DNA from: Legionella spiritensis
GTDB lineage: Bacteria > Pseudomonadota > Gammaproteobacteria > Legionellales > Legionellaceae
Length of the DNA: 64,000 nucleotides
Direction of reading: 5' to 3'
Assembly (NCBI RefSeq): GCF_900186965.1
Contig: NZ_LT906457.1
Location: 894,501-958,500 of the forward strand
Shown: positions 17,754 to 27,910 of the stretch, one piece after another
Position numbering within the stretch: the stretch's first letter is position 1
Layout: every line of letters starts with the position of its first letter
Notes under the pieces: generated by a model
Seen by the model: the letters and a program-made list of their open reading frames with translations, nothing else
Databases searched by the model: none
Told to the model about the DNA's origin: nothing
Translations under genes and position numbers: made by a program

Positions 17754-17790
17754 TCAAAAAGCGGGTTATTGTTAATAACCCGCTTTTTGA
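17754..17790. terminator. Bidirectional terminator between the flavoprotein gene and fabI
   Basis: TCAAAAAGCGGGTTATT and AATAACCCGCTTTTTGA form a 17-bp perfect stem with a 3-nt loop. A/T runs on both sides allow termination of both converging genes. Confidence 0.92.
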
Positions 17791-17861
17791 TTAAGAATTT
17801 TCTGAAAAGAATGGGTCTTATTCCTTTCAGGGTACACGGCATATAATACGCAACGAGCTCA

Positions 17862-18650
17862 TTATTCCGCTAAATCGGTCATGGCCACGGCATGATAGCC
17901 GGCATCGACATGAACCACTTCCGCAGTAATGCCGGAAGCCAGATCCGAGCATAGAAACGCGGCGGTGTTGCCTACTTCTTCTGCGGAAACATTGCGTTTT
18001 AGCGGGGTGGTGTTGGCGTAGGACGTTTGCATTTTGCGGAAATCCTTAATACCCGCTGCGGCCAGTGTTTTAATGGGGCCTGCTGAAATGGCATTGACAC
18101 GAATACCTTTCGAACCAAGACTGGCTGCCAGATAGCGAACCGATGCCTCAAGGCTTGCCTTGGCAATACCCATTACATTGTAATTAGGTACCGCTTTCTC
18201 CGCACCATAATAACTGAGTGTTAAAATAGCGCCGTTGCTGTCAATCATCATGGGCAGTGCGGCTTTTGACAGGGCAATCAGACTGTAGGCACTGATATCA
18301 TGGGCAATTTGAAATCCCTGGCGATTAACGGCTTCAACAAAATCGCCGCTGATCTGGTCGGCAGGTGCAAAAGCCACGGAGTGGATCAGAATATCAAGTT
18401 TGTCCCAATGTTTGCCAAGCTGATCGAACACGGCCCGGACGTCGTTGTCACTGGCAACGTCACAGGGGAATGTGAGGCTGGAATTAAATTCGGCGGCCAT
18501 GGATTCCACCCGACTTTGTAATTTCTCATTCTGATAAGTGAATGCCAGTTCGGCTCCCTGCTCGTGGAACGCTTTGGCGATGCCGTAAGCAATGGAACGA
18601 TTACTGGCCAGACCCACGATCAACGCTTTTTTACCCTTTAAAAATCCCAT
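17862..18650 (-). CDS. fabI: Enoyl-[acyl-carrier-protein] reductase (NADH)
   Basis: Last reductive step of each fatty-acid elongation cycle. It has 262 residues in a Rossmann-type SDR fold. The catalytic Tyr157 and Lys164 are seen in YNVMGIAK, with Tyr147 in LSYYGAEK. The nucleotide-binding start is [19 protein letters not shown] 18650 follows AGAGGAG. It lies 12 bp downstream of udk on the same strand and is probably cotranscribed. Confidence 0.97.
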   Translation of the reverse strand: MGFLKGKKALIVGLASNRSIAYGIAKAFHEQGAELAFTYQNEKLQSRVESMAAEFNSSLTFPCDVASDNDVRAVFDQLGKHWDKLDILIHSVAFAPADQISGDFVEAVNRQGFQIAHDISAYSLIALSKAALPMMIDSNGAILTLSYYGAEKAVPNYNVMGIAKASLEASVRYLAASLGSKGIRVNAISAGPIKTLAAAGIKDFRKMQTSYANTTPLKRNVSAEEVGNTAAFLCSDLASGITAEVVHVDAGYHAVAMTDLAE

Positions 18651-18662
18651 TATGTAACTCCT

Positions 18663-19298
18663 CTAATCTTTTTGATGAAGCGCAAGTAATTCACGCATTT
18701 TGGCTTGAATCATATCAATGGCAATACGATTTTCCCCGCCTCTCGGCACGATAATGTCGGCATAGCGGCTCGATGGTTCAATGAATTGCAAATACATGGG
18801 GCGGACCGTAGTTTCGTATTGATGCACAACAGACTCAAAAGATCTTTGTCGTTCCACCACATCGCGTTTCAAACGGCGAGTCAGGCAGACGTCCAGCGGC
18901 GTGGACATGAAAATACGAATATCCATAATTTCCCGCAACGCCTTGTCGCTGAACAATAAAATACCTTCCAGTACGATGATGGCGTGTCTTCCTATCTTGC
19001 GGGTTTCCGACAGCCGTATATGTTTGGCATGGGAATAAACGGGAATGTCTACCGATTCGCTTTGCTGCAAGCGCTTCAAATGCTCACACAACAAGGCATG
19101 ATCAAACGCATCGGGGTGATCATAATTGATTTTTTCCCGTTCAACGAAGGGCAAGTGACTGTTGTCCTTGTAATATGCGTCTTCGGATATGACGACAACC
19201 TGATCCGAACCGAGTTCGGTGACAATGGTGTTGGCCAGGAGACTTTTTCCGGAAGCTGATGGGCCGGAAATTCCAATGATAATTGCTTGTTTACTCAT
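18663..19298 (-). CDS. udk: Uridine kinase
   Basis: Phosphorylates uridine and cytidine in pyrimidine salvage. It has 211 residues from ATG 19298 (MSKQAIIIGISG); an earlier ATG at 19325 adds nine unlikely residues. The P-loop is GPSASGKS. Downstream are SEDAYYKDNSHL and the nucleoside-binding region ILEGILLFSD, as in the phosphoribulokinase/uridine kinase family. It sits between smr and fabI. Confidence 0.94.
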   Translation of the reverse strand: MSKQAIIIGISGPSASGKSLLANTIVTELGSDQVVVISEDAYYKDNSHLPFVEREKINYDHPDAFDHALLCEHLKRLQQSESVDIPVYSHAKHIRLSETRKIGRHAIIVLEGILLFSDKALREIMDIRIFMSTPLDVCLTRRLKRDVVERQRSFESVVHQYETTVRPMYLQFIEPSSRYADIIVPRGGENRIAIDMIQAKMRELLALHQKD

Positions 19299-19350
19299 GA
19301 TGGTATCAATCTTGATGATGTGCAAATGGTAAGCGTTTACGAGAATAAAT

Positions 19351-19947
19351 TCAATCTATAAAACGGCTATTGTCCCGCCTGCGTTTTAATAAGACGTAAA
19401 GAGCGCCGGTGCCTCCGTCGCGTGGTTGCGCACTGTGAAAGGCCAGGACAACCGGAATTTGCCGCAACCAGTGATTGACCAGGTTTTTTAGAATGGGGGG
19501 TTCGCCATGATGGCTGCCTTTGCCATGGATAATCAGTACGCAGCGATGGGCTTTCTCATATTGCTGCACAATAAATCCGGGTAATGTTTCTCTGGCTGTC
19601 TCTATTGTTAATCCGTGTAAATCCAGACGGGCTTGCCAACGTATCTGGCCGGCTTTTAATTCCCGGAATCGTTTGGCCGGGATGCCGTGGCTTGCATACG
19701 ACAGAATGGTTTGCGGCTGGACTTCTTCATGGTAATAACTCGATAAACTGATGGCAGGTCGGGCAACAGGCTCTTGTTGTGGTAAAACCGGCGTTGTTTC
19801 ACGAGCAGGAGACGCTGTTTTAGTGGCGGATTGGGCTATTTCCCCTTTGCTGTGCAGCGGGGTGACCATTTTCATAGCCTGCCGAAACAAGGCTTTGTCT
19901 TCTTTGGATATGCCGTCATCGGTCATAACGTTTTCACTCGAACTCAT
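19351..19947 (-). CDS. Smr domain protein (putative endonuclease)
   Basis: 198 residues. The C-terminal Smr domain shows ARLDLHGLTIETA and VLIIHGKGSHHGEP, the two family hallmarks; in SmrA/SmrB proteins this domain cleaves DNA or mRNA. The N-terminal half is low-complexity. ATG 19947 (MSSSENVMTD). Same strand as udk with 52 bp between them. Which Smr subtype it is cannot be decided here; E. coli SmrB next to prmB is one candidate, since prmB lies close by on the other strand. Confidence 0.88.
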   Translation of the reverse strand: MSSSENVMTDDGISKEDKALFRQAMKMVTPLHSKGEIAQSATKTASPARETTPVLPQQEPVARPAISLSSYYHEEVQPQTILSYASHGIPAKRFRELKAGQIRWQARLDLHGLTIETARETLPGFIVQQYEKAHRCVLIIHGKGSHHGEPPILKNLVNHWLRQIPVVLAFHSAQPRDGGTGALYVLLKRRRDNSRFID

Positions 19948-19991
19948 CTTAACACTAATTATAACGTACTATACTCTATAAATAGTTTCCC

Positions 19992-20160
19992 AGCCCGTCA
20001 TGAAGGCTTCGCTGTAATGCGGGATAACGTTCACTTGGGCGCCCACCCGCTTTCCATATCCAATATTTGGACATAAAACCCGCAATACGGCCGCAGGCCT
20101 CCTTACGGGCTACCAGTCTTTTACAAAAGATGGGTAAAAAAACATTTTGTTCACGGAACT
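19992..20160. repeat. MITE-1 copy lacking one outer end
   Basis: The core palindrome AGCCCGTCATGAAGGC ... GGCCTCCTTACGGGCTAC spans 19992-20113. One outer end remains on the right as TTTTGTTCACGGAACT (20145-20160). Confidence 0.82.
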
Positions 20161-20190
20161 TAATACTGTTCGGATTTGAATGGATAAGAA

Positions 20191-20547
20191 TTACGGCAGG
20201 AACGCTATTCCCTTGTTTTCCATGTCAGTTAATTCATCGGCGACGGCCTCAAGGATTGCTACCTGTGAGGCCCTATTGTTTTTCATGAGTTCATTTAATT
20301 GTCTGGATGGCCTGTGGTGTTTTAGATTGTGGTGGAACAAGAGCCATTGTGCTTCATCGTTGACGGGTTTAAAAAAAACGTTATTGTCCTTGCCGTTATC
20401 GGTACTGCCCCCGTAACCAATGGGATTCAAATGATCATAATTTCTCACGGCCGGGAAAAAGTAGGTAGTACCCAGAGCATCGCCCTGGATGCCAATGGTG
20501 TGATGCGCCATTTTGCCAGATGGTTTAAAAAGTGTTATTTTGTGCAT
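20191..20547 (-). CDS. Hypothetical protein, 118 residues
   Basis: I do not recognise this protein. It is divergent from prmB, with 146 bp between starts. The sequence begins MHKITLFKPSGKMAHHTIG and has even, protein-like composition with a Lys/His/Arg-rich middle (HHNLKHHRPSRQLNELMKNN). It has no signal peptide or membrane helix. The ribosome site is weak. It may be a small lineage-specific gene; it could also be a chance frame. Confidence 0.5.
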   Translation of the reverse strand: MHKITLFKPSGKMAHHTIGIQGDALGTTYFFPAVRNYDHLNPIGYGGSTDNGKDNNVFFKPVNDEAQWLLFHHNLKHHRPSRQLNELMKNNRASQVAILEAVADELTDMENKGIAFLP

Positions 20548-20693
20548 AAAAGGTATTGAGTGATTTAATTTTGCTTATTATAGGGCAGCGCGTCTGATTA
20601 TAAAAGGATTGGTTTCGATTCGCGACAAATCCTGCCGATTCACGTACAATTTATGGCAATCCTGTTTAATAAACCAATGGTGATGAAAATAAT

Positions 20694-21611
20694 ATGAACG
20701 ATTTGATGGCCGGCACAAGTGAGTTTGCCACGATTATCGATTTTATCCGTTACGGGTTAACCCAGGCTCATGGTCATGGTCTTTTTTTTGGTCACGGTAC
20801 GGATAACGTACGGGATGACATCTATTCCCTGATTCTCGGCAGTTTAAATCTGCCGCCGATGTGTGATCCGGTTCTTTTGCACGCCCGATTGACCCAGGGC
20901 GAACGGGAAAAGTTGTATGCTCAACTTGTAAAGCGCATTGTTGAGAAAATTCCGGTTCCCTATTTAATCCGGCAGGCTTATTTTTGCGGTTTGCCGTTTT
21001 ATGTCGATGAACGGGTTTTAATTCCGCGCTCGCCGATTGCCGAGTTAATCGAGCAGCAATTTTCGCCCTGGATAGAGGCGGATCAGGTGGCAAGCGTTCT
21101 GGATTTGTGTACTGGGAGCGGCTGCATTGCGATTGCCTGCTGTTACGCGTTTCCGGAGTCCTCGGTGGATGCGGTGGATTTGTCACAGGACGCTCTTGAT
21201 GTAGCCACTATCAATCGTGATCGTCATAATCTACAGGGTACACTGCAATTGATTCAATCCGATTGCTGGCAGAATGTTCCCAAGGTACGATACGATATTA
21301 TCGTATCCAATCCGCCTTACGTCGGCGATGAGGAAATGCGGAGTTTACCCTCCGAATACCTCCATGAACCGTCAATGGCTTTGCGAGCGGACAACAACGG
21401 CCTGGCTATTGTTGAAAAAATTCTTGCCCATGCCCATCATTATTTGACGGATCATGGTATTTTGGTTGTTGAAGTCGGTAACAGTGAGGACGCGTTGGTA
21501 GAAGCTTACCCGGATTTGGCGTTTACCTGGCTGGAATTTGAGAACGGCGGGCAGGGTGTTTTCCTGTTAACACGTCAGCAACTCCAGGAATATTTTGATG
21601 ATAAAAGGTAA
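20694..21611 (+). CDS. prmB: Ribosomal protein L3 N(5)-glutamine methyltransferase
   Basis: SAM-dependent methyltransferase that modifies a glutamine of ribosomal protein L3. 305 residues. The SAM site is [14 protein letters not shown], and the amide-binding motif NPPYVG is present as in HemK/PrmC enzymes. It is followed 8 bp later by aroC, the same pairing as in E. coli, which favours PrmB over PrmC. Confidence 0.94.
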   Translation: MNDLMAGTSEFATIIDFIRYGLTQAHGHGLFFGHGTDNVRDDIYSLILGSLNLPPMCDPVLLHARLTQGEREKLYAQLVKRIVEKIPVPYLIRQAYFCGLPFYVDERVLIPRSPIAELIEQQFSPWIEADQVASVLDLCTGSGCIAIACCYAFPESSVDAVDLSQDALDVATINRDRHNLQGTLQLIQSDCWQNVPKVRYDIIVSNPPYVGDEEMRSLPSEYLHEPSMALRADNNGLAIVEKILAHAHHYLTDHGILVVEVGNSEDALVEAYPDLAFTWLEFENGGQGVFLLTRQQLQEYFDDKR

Positions 21612-21619
21612 CGAAGACG

Positions 21620-22678
21620 ATGAGCGGTAATACGTTTGGTACATTATTTACAGTCACGACGTTTGGGGAAAGCCATGGCAAAGCGTTAGGCTGTGTGGTT
21701 GACGGATGCCCGCCGGGACTACCCTTGGATGAGCAGGCGATCCAGCCTTATCTCGACAAACGAAAAACCGGGCAGTCCAAATACACCAGTCAACGGCGGG
21801 AATCGGATCAGGTCGAGATTTTGTCCGGTGTGTTTGAAGGGTTAACGACCGGAACGCCCATTGCCCTTTTGATTCAAAACCAGGATCAACGCAGTTCGGA
21901 TTATGAGGCCATCAAGGATTTGTTTCGTCCCGGCCACGCCGATTTTACCTATCATCACAAATACGGCCACCGCGATTACCGTGGCGGCGGACGTTCGTCG
22001 GCGCGGGAAACGGCGGCGCGCGTGGCGGCCGGAGCCATTGCCCGTTTGTATCTGCATCATACCTTGAATATTGAAATTATCGGTTATTTGCAACAAATCG
22101 GCACCTTAACGGTTGATTTTGTTGATGAAAAACATATTAATAACAATCCGTTTTTCTGTCCCAATGATACCCAGATTGAAGCACTGGGTGATTACATTGA
22201 TCAATTAAGACGGCAGGGTGATTCCGCCGGAGCCAGGGTGGGCGTTATTGCCCGTAATGTACCGGTTGGCCTCGGCGATCCGGTTTTTGACCGCCTGGAT
22301 GCGACGCTGGCTCACGCCATGATGTCAATTAACGCGGTGAAAGGAGTGGAAATTGGAGCGGGATTCGCCTCCGTCAGTCAAAAAGGAAGCGAGCATCGTG
22401 ATGAAATCAGCCGTGCAGGTTTTTTAAGCAATCACGCCGGCGGCGTTTTGGGCGGTATATCCACCGGCCAGAGTATTGTGGTAAGCATGGCCTTAAAGCC
22501 GACGTCCAGTATCACGAAGCCCGGACAAACGATAAACAGCAGTGGTGAGGAAGTGACGGTGGTGACCAAAGGCCGTCATGATCCCTGTGTAGGCATTCGC
22601 GCGGTTCCTATTGCCGAAGCCATGATGGCACTGGTTATTATGGACCATTATTTGCGCCACAAGGCGCAGAATCAATGA
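21620..22678 (+). CDS. aroC: Chorismate synthase
   Basis: Makes chorismate from EPSP, the end of the shikimate pathway, using reduced FMN. 352 residues. Family signatures [18 protein letters not shown] near the N terminus, then [26 protein letters not shown], and [17 protein letters not shown] near the C terminus. ATG 21620 follows AACGAAGACG. It is the second gene of a prmB-aroC-asd run. Confidence 0.98.
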   Translation: MSGNTFGTLFTVTTFGESHGKALGCVVDGCPPGLPLDEQAIQPYLDKRKTGQSKYTSQRRESDQVEILSGVFEGLTTGTPIALLIQNQDQRSSDYEAIKDLFRPGHADFTYHHKYGHRDYRGGGRSSARETAARVAAGAIARLYLHHTLNIEIIGYLQQIGTLTVDFVDEKHINNNPFFCPNDTQIEALGDYIDQLRRQGDSAGARVGVIARNVPVGLGDPVFDRLDATLAHAMMSINAVKGVEIGAGFASVSQKGSEHRDEISRAGFLSNHAGGVLGGISTGQSIVVSMALKPTSSITKPGQTINSSGEEVTVVTKGRHDPCVGIRAVPIAEAMMALVIMDHYLRHKAQNQ

Positions 22679-22687
22679 GAGGTTCAG

Positions 22688-23710
22688 ATGAGTAGACGAT
22701 TAAATGTGGCGATTGCCGGCGTTACCGGCGCGGTCGGTGAAACGTTTGTGAAGGTGCTTGAGGAAAGACAGTTTCCTGTCGAGACCCTTTATCCTCTGGC
22801 CAGTGAACGGTCGCTGGATAAAACCATCCTGTTTCGTAACAAAAAACTCGCAGTGACGAATCTGGCCGACTTTGATTTTGCAAAGGCTGATATCGCCCTG
22901 TTTTCAGCCGGCGGCGACATGTCGAGACAATACGCGCCCATAGCGGCACAAGCGGGTTGTGTGGTGGTGGATAACTCGTCTTGTTTTCGTTATGAATCCG
23001 ATATTCCGCTGGTGGTTCCCGAAGTCAACGCACACCGTATCGCTGAGTACACCAATCGCGGCATTATTGCCAATCCCAATTGCTCAACCATTCAAATGGT
23101 TGTGGCTTTAAAACCCTTGCATGACGCGGTGGGCATCAAACGAATCAATGTCGTCACCTATCAGGCGGTATCCGGAACGGGTAAAAAAGCGATTAGCGAA
23201 CTGGTCAATCAGATCGGCGAACTTTTAAACGGACGGCCGGTCAAAACGGCGGTGTATCCCCAGCAAATCGCGTTTAATGTCTTGCCTCATATTGATGAAT
23301 TTCAGGATAACGGCTATACGCGCGAAGAAATGAAAATGGTGTGGGAAACCCACAAGATTATGGAAGACGACTCTATCTTTATCAATCCGACCACGGTCAG
23401 AGTACCGGTGTTGTATGGCCATTCGGAAGCGATTCATCTGGAGTTTAAATCACCCTTGTCAGCCGAAGAGGCTCGCAAACTGTTGGGCAAGGCTCCCGGA
23501 GTGAAAGTGGTGGACAATCCGGCCAAATTGCAATACCCCACGCCCATTACTCACGCCGTAGGCCGGGATGAAGTATTTGTGGGGCGGATCCGTCAGGATA
23601 TCAATGATCCCTGTGGTTTGAATCTTTGGGTGGTGGCGGACAACATCCGCAAGGGTGCGGCAACCAACGCGGTGCAGATTGCTGAAATTCTGCAGCAGGA
23701 GTATTTATAA
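22688..23710 (+). CDS. asd: Aspartate-semialdehyde dehydrogenase
   Basis: Reduces aspartyl phosphate to the semialdehyde on the way to lysine/DAP, threonine and methionine. 340 residues. N-terminal GVTGAVGETFVKVL, catalytic Cys in NPNCSTIQMV, and active-site His in RVPVLYGHSEAIHLEF. It follows aroC by 9 bp with GAGAGGTTC before its start, so it is in the same operon. Confidence 0.97.
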   Translation: MSRRLNVAIAGVTGAVGETFVKVLEERQFPVETLYPLASERSLDKTILFRNKKLAVTNLADFDFAKADIALFSAGGDMSRQYAPIAAQAGCVVVDNSSCFRYESDIPLVVPEVNAHRIAEYTNRGIIANPNCSTIQMVVALKPLHDAVGIKRINVVTYQAVSGTGKKAISELVNQIGELLNGRPVKTAVYPQQIAFNVLPHIDEFQDNGYTREEMKMVWETHKIMEDDSIFINPTTVRVPVLYGHSEAIHLEFKSPLSAEEARKLLGKAPGVKVVDNPAKLQYPTPITHAVGRDEVFVGRIRQDINDPCGLNLWVVADNIRKGAATNAVQIAEILQQEYL

Positions 23711-23725
23711 TTTATAATAATTATT

Positions 23726-24118
23726 ATGAGTACAAAAAACGATATACCCGATACAGATTTACCGACCCGCTTGCCTTCAGGCAAGCGCAAGGGATCTTAT
23801 CTGGCGAAAGATACCGAAGGCCTGGAACGTAAACGCCGACAAATAGAGCAGGACGGCGAGCGGAAGCTTGCGCGGGTAAATGCCAAAGAGCATTCTGAAA
23901 AACGTTCCAACGCTACGCTTGATAATGAAAATACCATGGATGAACATCCCTTGCTGGCCGTAATGCAGCGCTTTGATGGTGTTGAAGTCGATCCTCCCGA
24001 TCATCCGCTGGCGAAAATTGATTTTGAAAATGCCAGGCGGGAGCAGGAAATGGAAAAGCAGTTACGGCTGGGTAATATGCCCAAATTTTCAACGGCGCCA
24101 AAACCACAAGGGTCGTAA
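23726..24118 (+). CDS. Hypothetical charged protein, 130 residues
   Basis: I do not recognise this protein. It is hydrophilic and mostly charged (Lys, Arg, Glu), with predicted helices around ERKRRQIEQDGERKLARV and FENARREQEMEKQLRLG. It lacks a signal peptide or membrane segment. It starts 15 bp after asd and ends 3 bp before the ankyrin protein gene, so it is probably cotranscribed with that gene and may be its partner; this is inference from spacing only. Confidence 0.75.
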   Translation: MSTKNDIPDTDLPTRLPSGKRKGSYLAKDTEGLERKRRQIEQDGERKLARVNAKEHSEKRSNATLDNENTMDEHPLLAVMQRFDGVEVDPPDHPLAKIDFENARREQEMEKQLRLGNMPKFSTAPKPQGS

Positions 24119-24121
24119 TCC

Positions 24122-25543
24122 ATGACCATTGCCAAAGATATTATCAACGGAAATATGCCTGATTTTGATCATTATTTACGATTAGGGCAATCTCTGGATG
24201 ATATCGATGAATATGGTTTTACACCGTTAATTGAATGTGCCATTACCCAGGAATTAGCGATTGCGGAACAGTTACTGGCACGCGGGGTTGAGATCAATAA
24301 ACCCGATGTCACAGGGCGAACACCCCTGCACTGGGCGGTTGATAATGCCAATCTGGATTTGACCAGGCTGTTATTACACAACGGTGCGAATCCCAACGCC
24401 TATACTCGAACCGGCCTTTCCGTACTGGTGTATCCTGTATTGCGTGGGCATGACGCGTTAAAACATCTGCTTTATCAATACGGCGCCAAACTGGATTTTG
24501 CACTGGATTTTATTCATGGCAAGCAAATCGGCCACCGCTATGAACTGGTCGGAGATGTCGACATTGTGAATGCCGAGGGTGAATTTATTGAACTGGATTA
24601 CGAAGGGTTTATCCTGGAATTTACCGTAGCCATGCTCAAGGATTCCCTGCGGCGCTTCACCAGCAGTTTTTCAACCCGAAACATGCGAGAGTATTTTCCC
24701 TGTCTGCATCAGATTATGGATGCCTTTGATGTCGCCGCTGAATTATTGAAATTGCAGCATCCGCCGCAATTAAATCAACAACACCATCGACAGATAAGCA
24801 CGTTGTTAAAATCACCCATGCTCATTTTGCCTGCTGCCAGCCGAGGCCATGCTTTGTGCTTTGTGCGCTACCATCAGTGGTGGGTCAAGATAGATCGCGG
24901 AGAAAACAGTTTGAAGGAAGGCAGTGTTAATATTTATCACATGACCCATCCGGAACGTTTTGACCTGGAATTTATCCTTGAGTTTCTCTATAAAAAGCAG
25001 AGCAGGCGATATTTTCATCATGTGATTAACCAGCAGTTGGGTTTGATGCCTGTTGCCCAGATCCCCATTTCCTCCCAGATAAGCGGTAATTGCTCGTGGG
25101 CGAATGTGCAGGCGACTGTAGCCGCCGCCTATGCGGTACAGCAATTAACTAATATAGAAGCATTCTCTTACCAGGAAGCGATAACTGTCTATGATCACTG
25201 GGTAGAGTGGGACAAGGACAGGGCGCTCGATGAGTGCCTGCATCGTTTTTATCTGGCTGATCGGGTCCGCAAGGCGAGCTTTGCCTCCATGCTGGGGGCG
25301 GTACTTTTTCAAGCCTGTGATCATGGTAATACCCATCATATTGAACGGGCTGAAAAAATTTTAACAATCCTGACCTTGCCTGATTATTATTACATTTTGC
25401 AAAGTTACCTGGATATTTATTGCGTCAGGCGATTAACCCGCAAGGGAAATAATCTGCTTAAGCTGCTGGATGATTGCGGAGTGAATCCTAATATTGGCGT
25501 TACACCGATTGCTACCGGTTTACACGATGGCGATACGGTCTGA
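24122..25543 (+). CDS. Ankyrin-repeat protein with cysteine-protease-like domain, AnkH/LegA3-like Dot/Icm effector
   Basis: 473 residues. At least three ankyrin repeats at about 30-125 (YGFTPLIECA, TGRTPLHWAVDNANLDL, TGLSVLVYPVLRGH). The following 350 residues hold candidate catalytic positions: His243 in SRGHALCFVRYHQWW and Cys324 in SGNCSWANVQAT, fitting the papain-like fold known for AnkH of L. pneumophila. AnkH/LegA3 is one of the few effectors conserved across Legionella. It has no signal peptide, as expected for a type IV substrate. The assignment rests on domain order and remembered family features, not on alignment. Confidence 0.75.
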   Translation: MTIAKDIINGNMPDFDHYLRLGQSLDDIDEYGFTPLIECAITQELAIAEQLLARGVEINKPDVTGRTPLHWAVDNANLDLTRLLLHNGANPNAYTRTGLSVLVYPVLRGHDALKHLLYQYGAKLDFALDFIHGKQIGHRYELVGDVDIVNAEGEFIELDYEGFILEFTVAMLKDSLRRFTSSFSTRNMREYFPCLHQIMDAFDVAAELLKLQHPPQLNQQHHRQISTLLKSPMLILPAASRGHALCFVRYHQWWVKIDRGENSLKEGSVNIYHMTHPERFDLEFILEFLYKKQSRRYFHHVINQQLGLMPVAQIPISSQISGNCSWANVQATVAAAYAVQQLTNIEAFSYQEAITVYDHWVEWDKDRALDECLHRFYLADRVRKASFASMLGAVLFQACDHGNTHHIERAEKILTILTLPDYYYILQSYLDIYCVRRLTRKGNNLLKLLDDCGVNPNIGVTPIATGLHDGDTV

Positions 25544-25550
25544 ATTTTTT

Positions 25551-25722
25551 ACTTCCGTGAACAAAAATTTCCCACACCATTTTTTACAAAAGAACCGTAA
25601 CCCGCAAGGAAAGTCTGCGGCCGTATTGCGGGTTTGATGCTCCAAAATTGTCCCGGGGGAACAGGTGATTCCCCCGGGTGAGCGTTATCCCGCACTACGG
25701 TTTTGCCTTCATGACGGGCTAC
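25551..25722. repeat. MITE-1 copy, one outer end lost
   Basis: Left end ACTTCCGTGAACAAAAATTT, then the core palindrome CCCGCAAGGAAAGTCTGCGGCC ... GCCTTCATGACGGGCTAC with an extra central GGGGGAA/TTCCCCC hairpin. It sits in the convergent gap between the ankyrin gene and rne. Confidence 0.85.
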
Positions 25723-25755
25723 AGAAAACACGACAAAACGGAATCACCGGATTAA

Positions 25756-27732
25756 TCAGTTGTCACTGGATTCTCTGTTAGCTGGCTCTTTTTTTTTTGT
25801 ATTATCTGACTTCATGGGCAGGACTTTTCCTGCGCCTTGCTGGCTGCCATGCGTTTTCTTGCGCTGGCCATGGCTGCCACTTCCCGAGGATTGATGGCTC
25901 CGTTGTGACGATTGACCGGATGAGGGTCGTCGTCGGCGCTGGCCTGATGAGGCATGCGAACGTTTTTCTCCGCTACCATGCTGATGTTTGGTATGAGGCG
26001 TGTGGCTGCGCATTGGCTTTTCCTGCCGGCTGCTGCTACTCCCGGAAGCGGAAGACATGGTTGAATCCCCGAAAAGACTGCTCCATAGTCGCTTGATAAA
26101 ACTGGGGGTTTGCGTTTTGGGCGCGGATGGGGCGGAGAACAGTTTGACCGCCGGTTCATCAACGTTAACAGTATCCTGTGGTGAGCGTGTGACGGCCACT
26201 TCCGGTTGCTGAATCAGGGTGTAACTCGCCTTTTTGTTTTTACCGACATTTTCCTCTTTCAAACGGGTGATGTGGTATTGCGGGGATTGGAGGTGCGGGT
26301 TTGCAATAATCAGGATATGAACGCTATGGCGCTTTTCAATGTTTAAAATGAAATCGCGTTTTTCATTCATGATGAACGTCGCCATTTCGACGGGTAATTG
26401 GACGTGTACCTCGGCGGTTTTTTCCTTAAGAGCCTCTTCTTCAATCAGGCGAACAATAGATAGTCCGTGTGATTGAATATTGCGTACCGTTCCCCGGCCT
26501 TCACAGCGTGGACAAACTTCCTGAGACGTTTCCCCAAGAGACAGTCTCAGACGCTGACGGGACATTTCCAGCAAACCAAAACGGGAAATCCGTCCTACCT
26601 GAATACGCGCACGATCAGCTTTTAAGGCTTCTTTCAGGCGGTTTTCAACGTCACGTTGATTTTTACTGGAGCTCATATCAATGAAATCAATCACGACAAG
26701 GCCGCCCAAATCGCGTAATCGTAACTGCCGGGCAATTTCATCGGCCGCTTCAAGATTTGTGTTTAACGCGGTGGTTTCGATGTCTGAGCCGCCGGTCGAT
26801 TTCGCGGAGTTAATATCAATGGAAACGAGAGCCTCGGTCCGGTCAATGACCAGAGCGCCACCCGACGGTAAAAGCACTTCACGTTGATAAGCCAGTTCAA
26901 TCTGACTTTCTATCTGGTAAAAATTAAATAACGGAATCGTGCTGTTGTAGAGTTTGAGGTTAGACAGAAAATCCGGTTTAACCTGTTCTATGTATTGTTT
27001 GGCTTTGACGTAAGAGACTTGATCATCGATGATGATTTCACTAACCGATTTACGCAGATTGTCACGAATGGAACGGATAATGACATCACCTTCCTGATGA
27101 ATCAGACAGGGTGCCAATTGCGTCGCGTAAGCTTGTCGAATGGCGTGCCAGAGATTACAGAGCATGTCCAGATCGTTTTGCAGTTCATCCGGATTTTTCC
27201 CGACGCCGGCCGTGCGAATGATGAGGCCCATGTCCTCGGGTACTTGCAAGGTATTCAGGGCTTCTTTCAATTCGTCGCGGTCATCACCCTCGATACGGCG
27301 CGAGATCCCTCCCGAATTCGGGTTGTTAGGCATTAATACCAGATAGCATCCTGCCAGGGTAATGAAGGTGGTTAGTGCCGCACCTTTATTGCCGCGCTCT
27401 TCTTTATCAACCTGAATAAGCAATTCCTGACCTTCACGAATCAGGGCGGTGATGGGCGGTTTATTATCGCCGAACTCATTCGGATTTTTATTGAAATATT
27501 CGGGCGCGATTTCCTTTAATGGTAAAAATCCTTGCCGTTTGGCGCCGTACTCAACGAACACCGCGTCCAGACTGGGTTCCCGTCTTGTGACAACCCCTTT
27601 GTAGATACTGCCCTTCTTCTTGACCTCGGACGGATAATCAATATCCAGATCATAGAGACGGCCGTTTTCAACCAGCGCAACCCGTATTTCTTCGGTTTGC
27701 GTTGCGTTTATTAACATTTTTTCTTTCATCAC
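25756..27732 (-). CDS. rne: Ribonuclease E
   Basis: Endoribonuclease that starts mRNA decay and processes stable RNA. 658 residues. N-terminal MLINATQTEEIRVALVENGRLYDLDI is typical of RNase E rather than RNase G. The S1 domain covers about 35-120. Catalytic aspartates are in LVSIDINSAKSTGGSDIE and VVIDFIDMSSSKNQRDVENRL, and the zinc-link CPRCEGRGT lies near residue 405. After about residue 540 the tail is disordered and basic, rich in Ser, His, Arg and Gly; it is much shorter than the 1061-residue E. coli enzyme, so the degradosome scaffold is reduced. It is divergent from rluC as in E. coli. Confidence 0.96.
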   Translation of the reverse strand: MMKEKMLINATQTEEIRVALVENGRLYDLDIDYPSEVKKKGSIYKGVVTRREPSLDAVFVEYGAKRQGFLPLKEIAPEYFNKNPNEFGDNKPPITALIREGQELLIQVDKEERGNKGAALTTFITLAGCYLVLMPNNPNSGGISRRIEGDDRDELKEALNTLQVPEDMGLIIRTAGVGKNPDELQNDLDMLCNLWHAIRQAYATQLAPCLIHQEGDVIIRSIRDNLRKSVSEIIIDDQVSYVKAKQYIEQVKPDFLSNLKLYNSTIPLFNFYQIESQIELAYQREVLLPSGGALVIDRTEALVSIDINSAKSTGGSDIETTALNTNLEAADEIARQLRLRDLGGLVVIDFIDMSSSKNQRDVENRLKEALKADRARIQVGRISRFGLLEMSRQRLRLSLGETSQEVCPRCEGRGTVRNIQSHGLSIVRLIEEEALKEKTAEVHVQLPVEMATFIMNEKRDFILNIEKRHSVHILIIANPHLQSPQYHITRLKEENVGKNKKASYTLIQQPEVAVTRSPQDTVNVDEPAVKLFSAPSAPKTQTPSFIKRLWSSLFGDSTMSSASGSSSSRQEKPMRSHTPHTKHQHGSGEKRSHASSGQRRRRPSSGQSSQRSHQSSGSGSHGQRKKTHGSQQGAGKVLPMKSDNTKKKEPANRESSDN

Positions 27733-27806
27733 TTACCCCATTAAGGGCGCGTCACTTGTAGATCAAGACAGTGTAAGGCTCTTTATTTTCCGTATTCCGT
27801 AACGGC

Positions 27807-27854
27807 AATGCCAATCATTTTATGATCATCTCGTTTATAAAATGAATTGGCATT
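27807..27854 (-). promoter_or_regulatory. Long stem-loop in the rne leader
   Basis: AATGCCAATCATTTTAT (27807-27823) pairs with ATAAAATGAATTGGCATT (27837-27854), a 17-bp stem with a single bulged base and a 13-nt loop. It ends 75 nt upstream of the rne start and is a candidate RNase E feedback element. Confidence 0.55.
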
Positions 27855-27896
27855 TTATGTCGGCCAGGTCCACCAGACAATCAGCTGGATAAACGT

Positions 27897-27910
27897 TTAT
27901 GCCGGCATAA
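27897..27910. repeat. Perfect 14-bp palindrome in the rne-rluC gap
   Basis: TTATGCCGGCATAA is fully self-complementary with no loop, which fits a dimeric protein operator better than an RNA hairpin. No regulator can be named. Confidence 0.4.
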
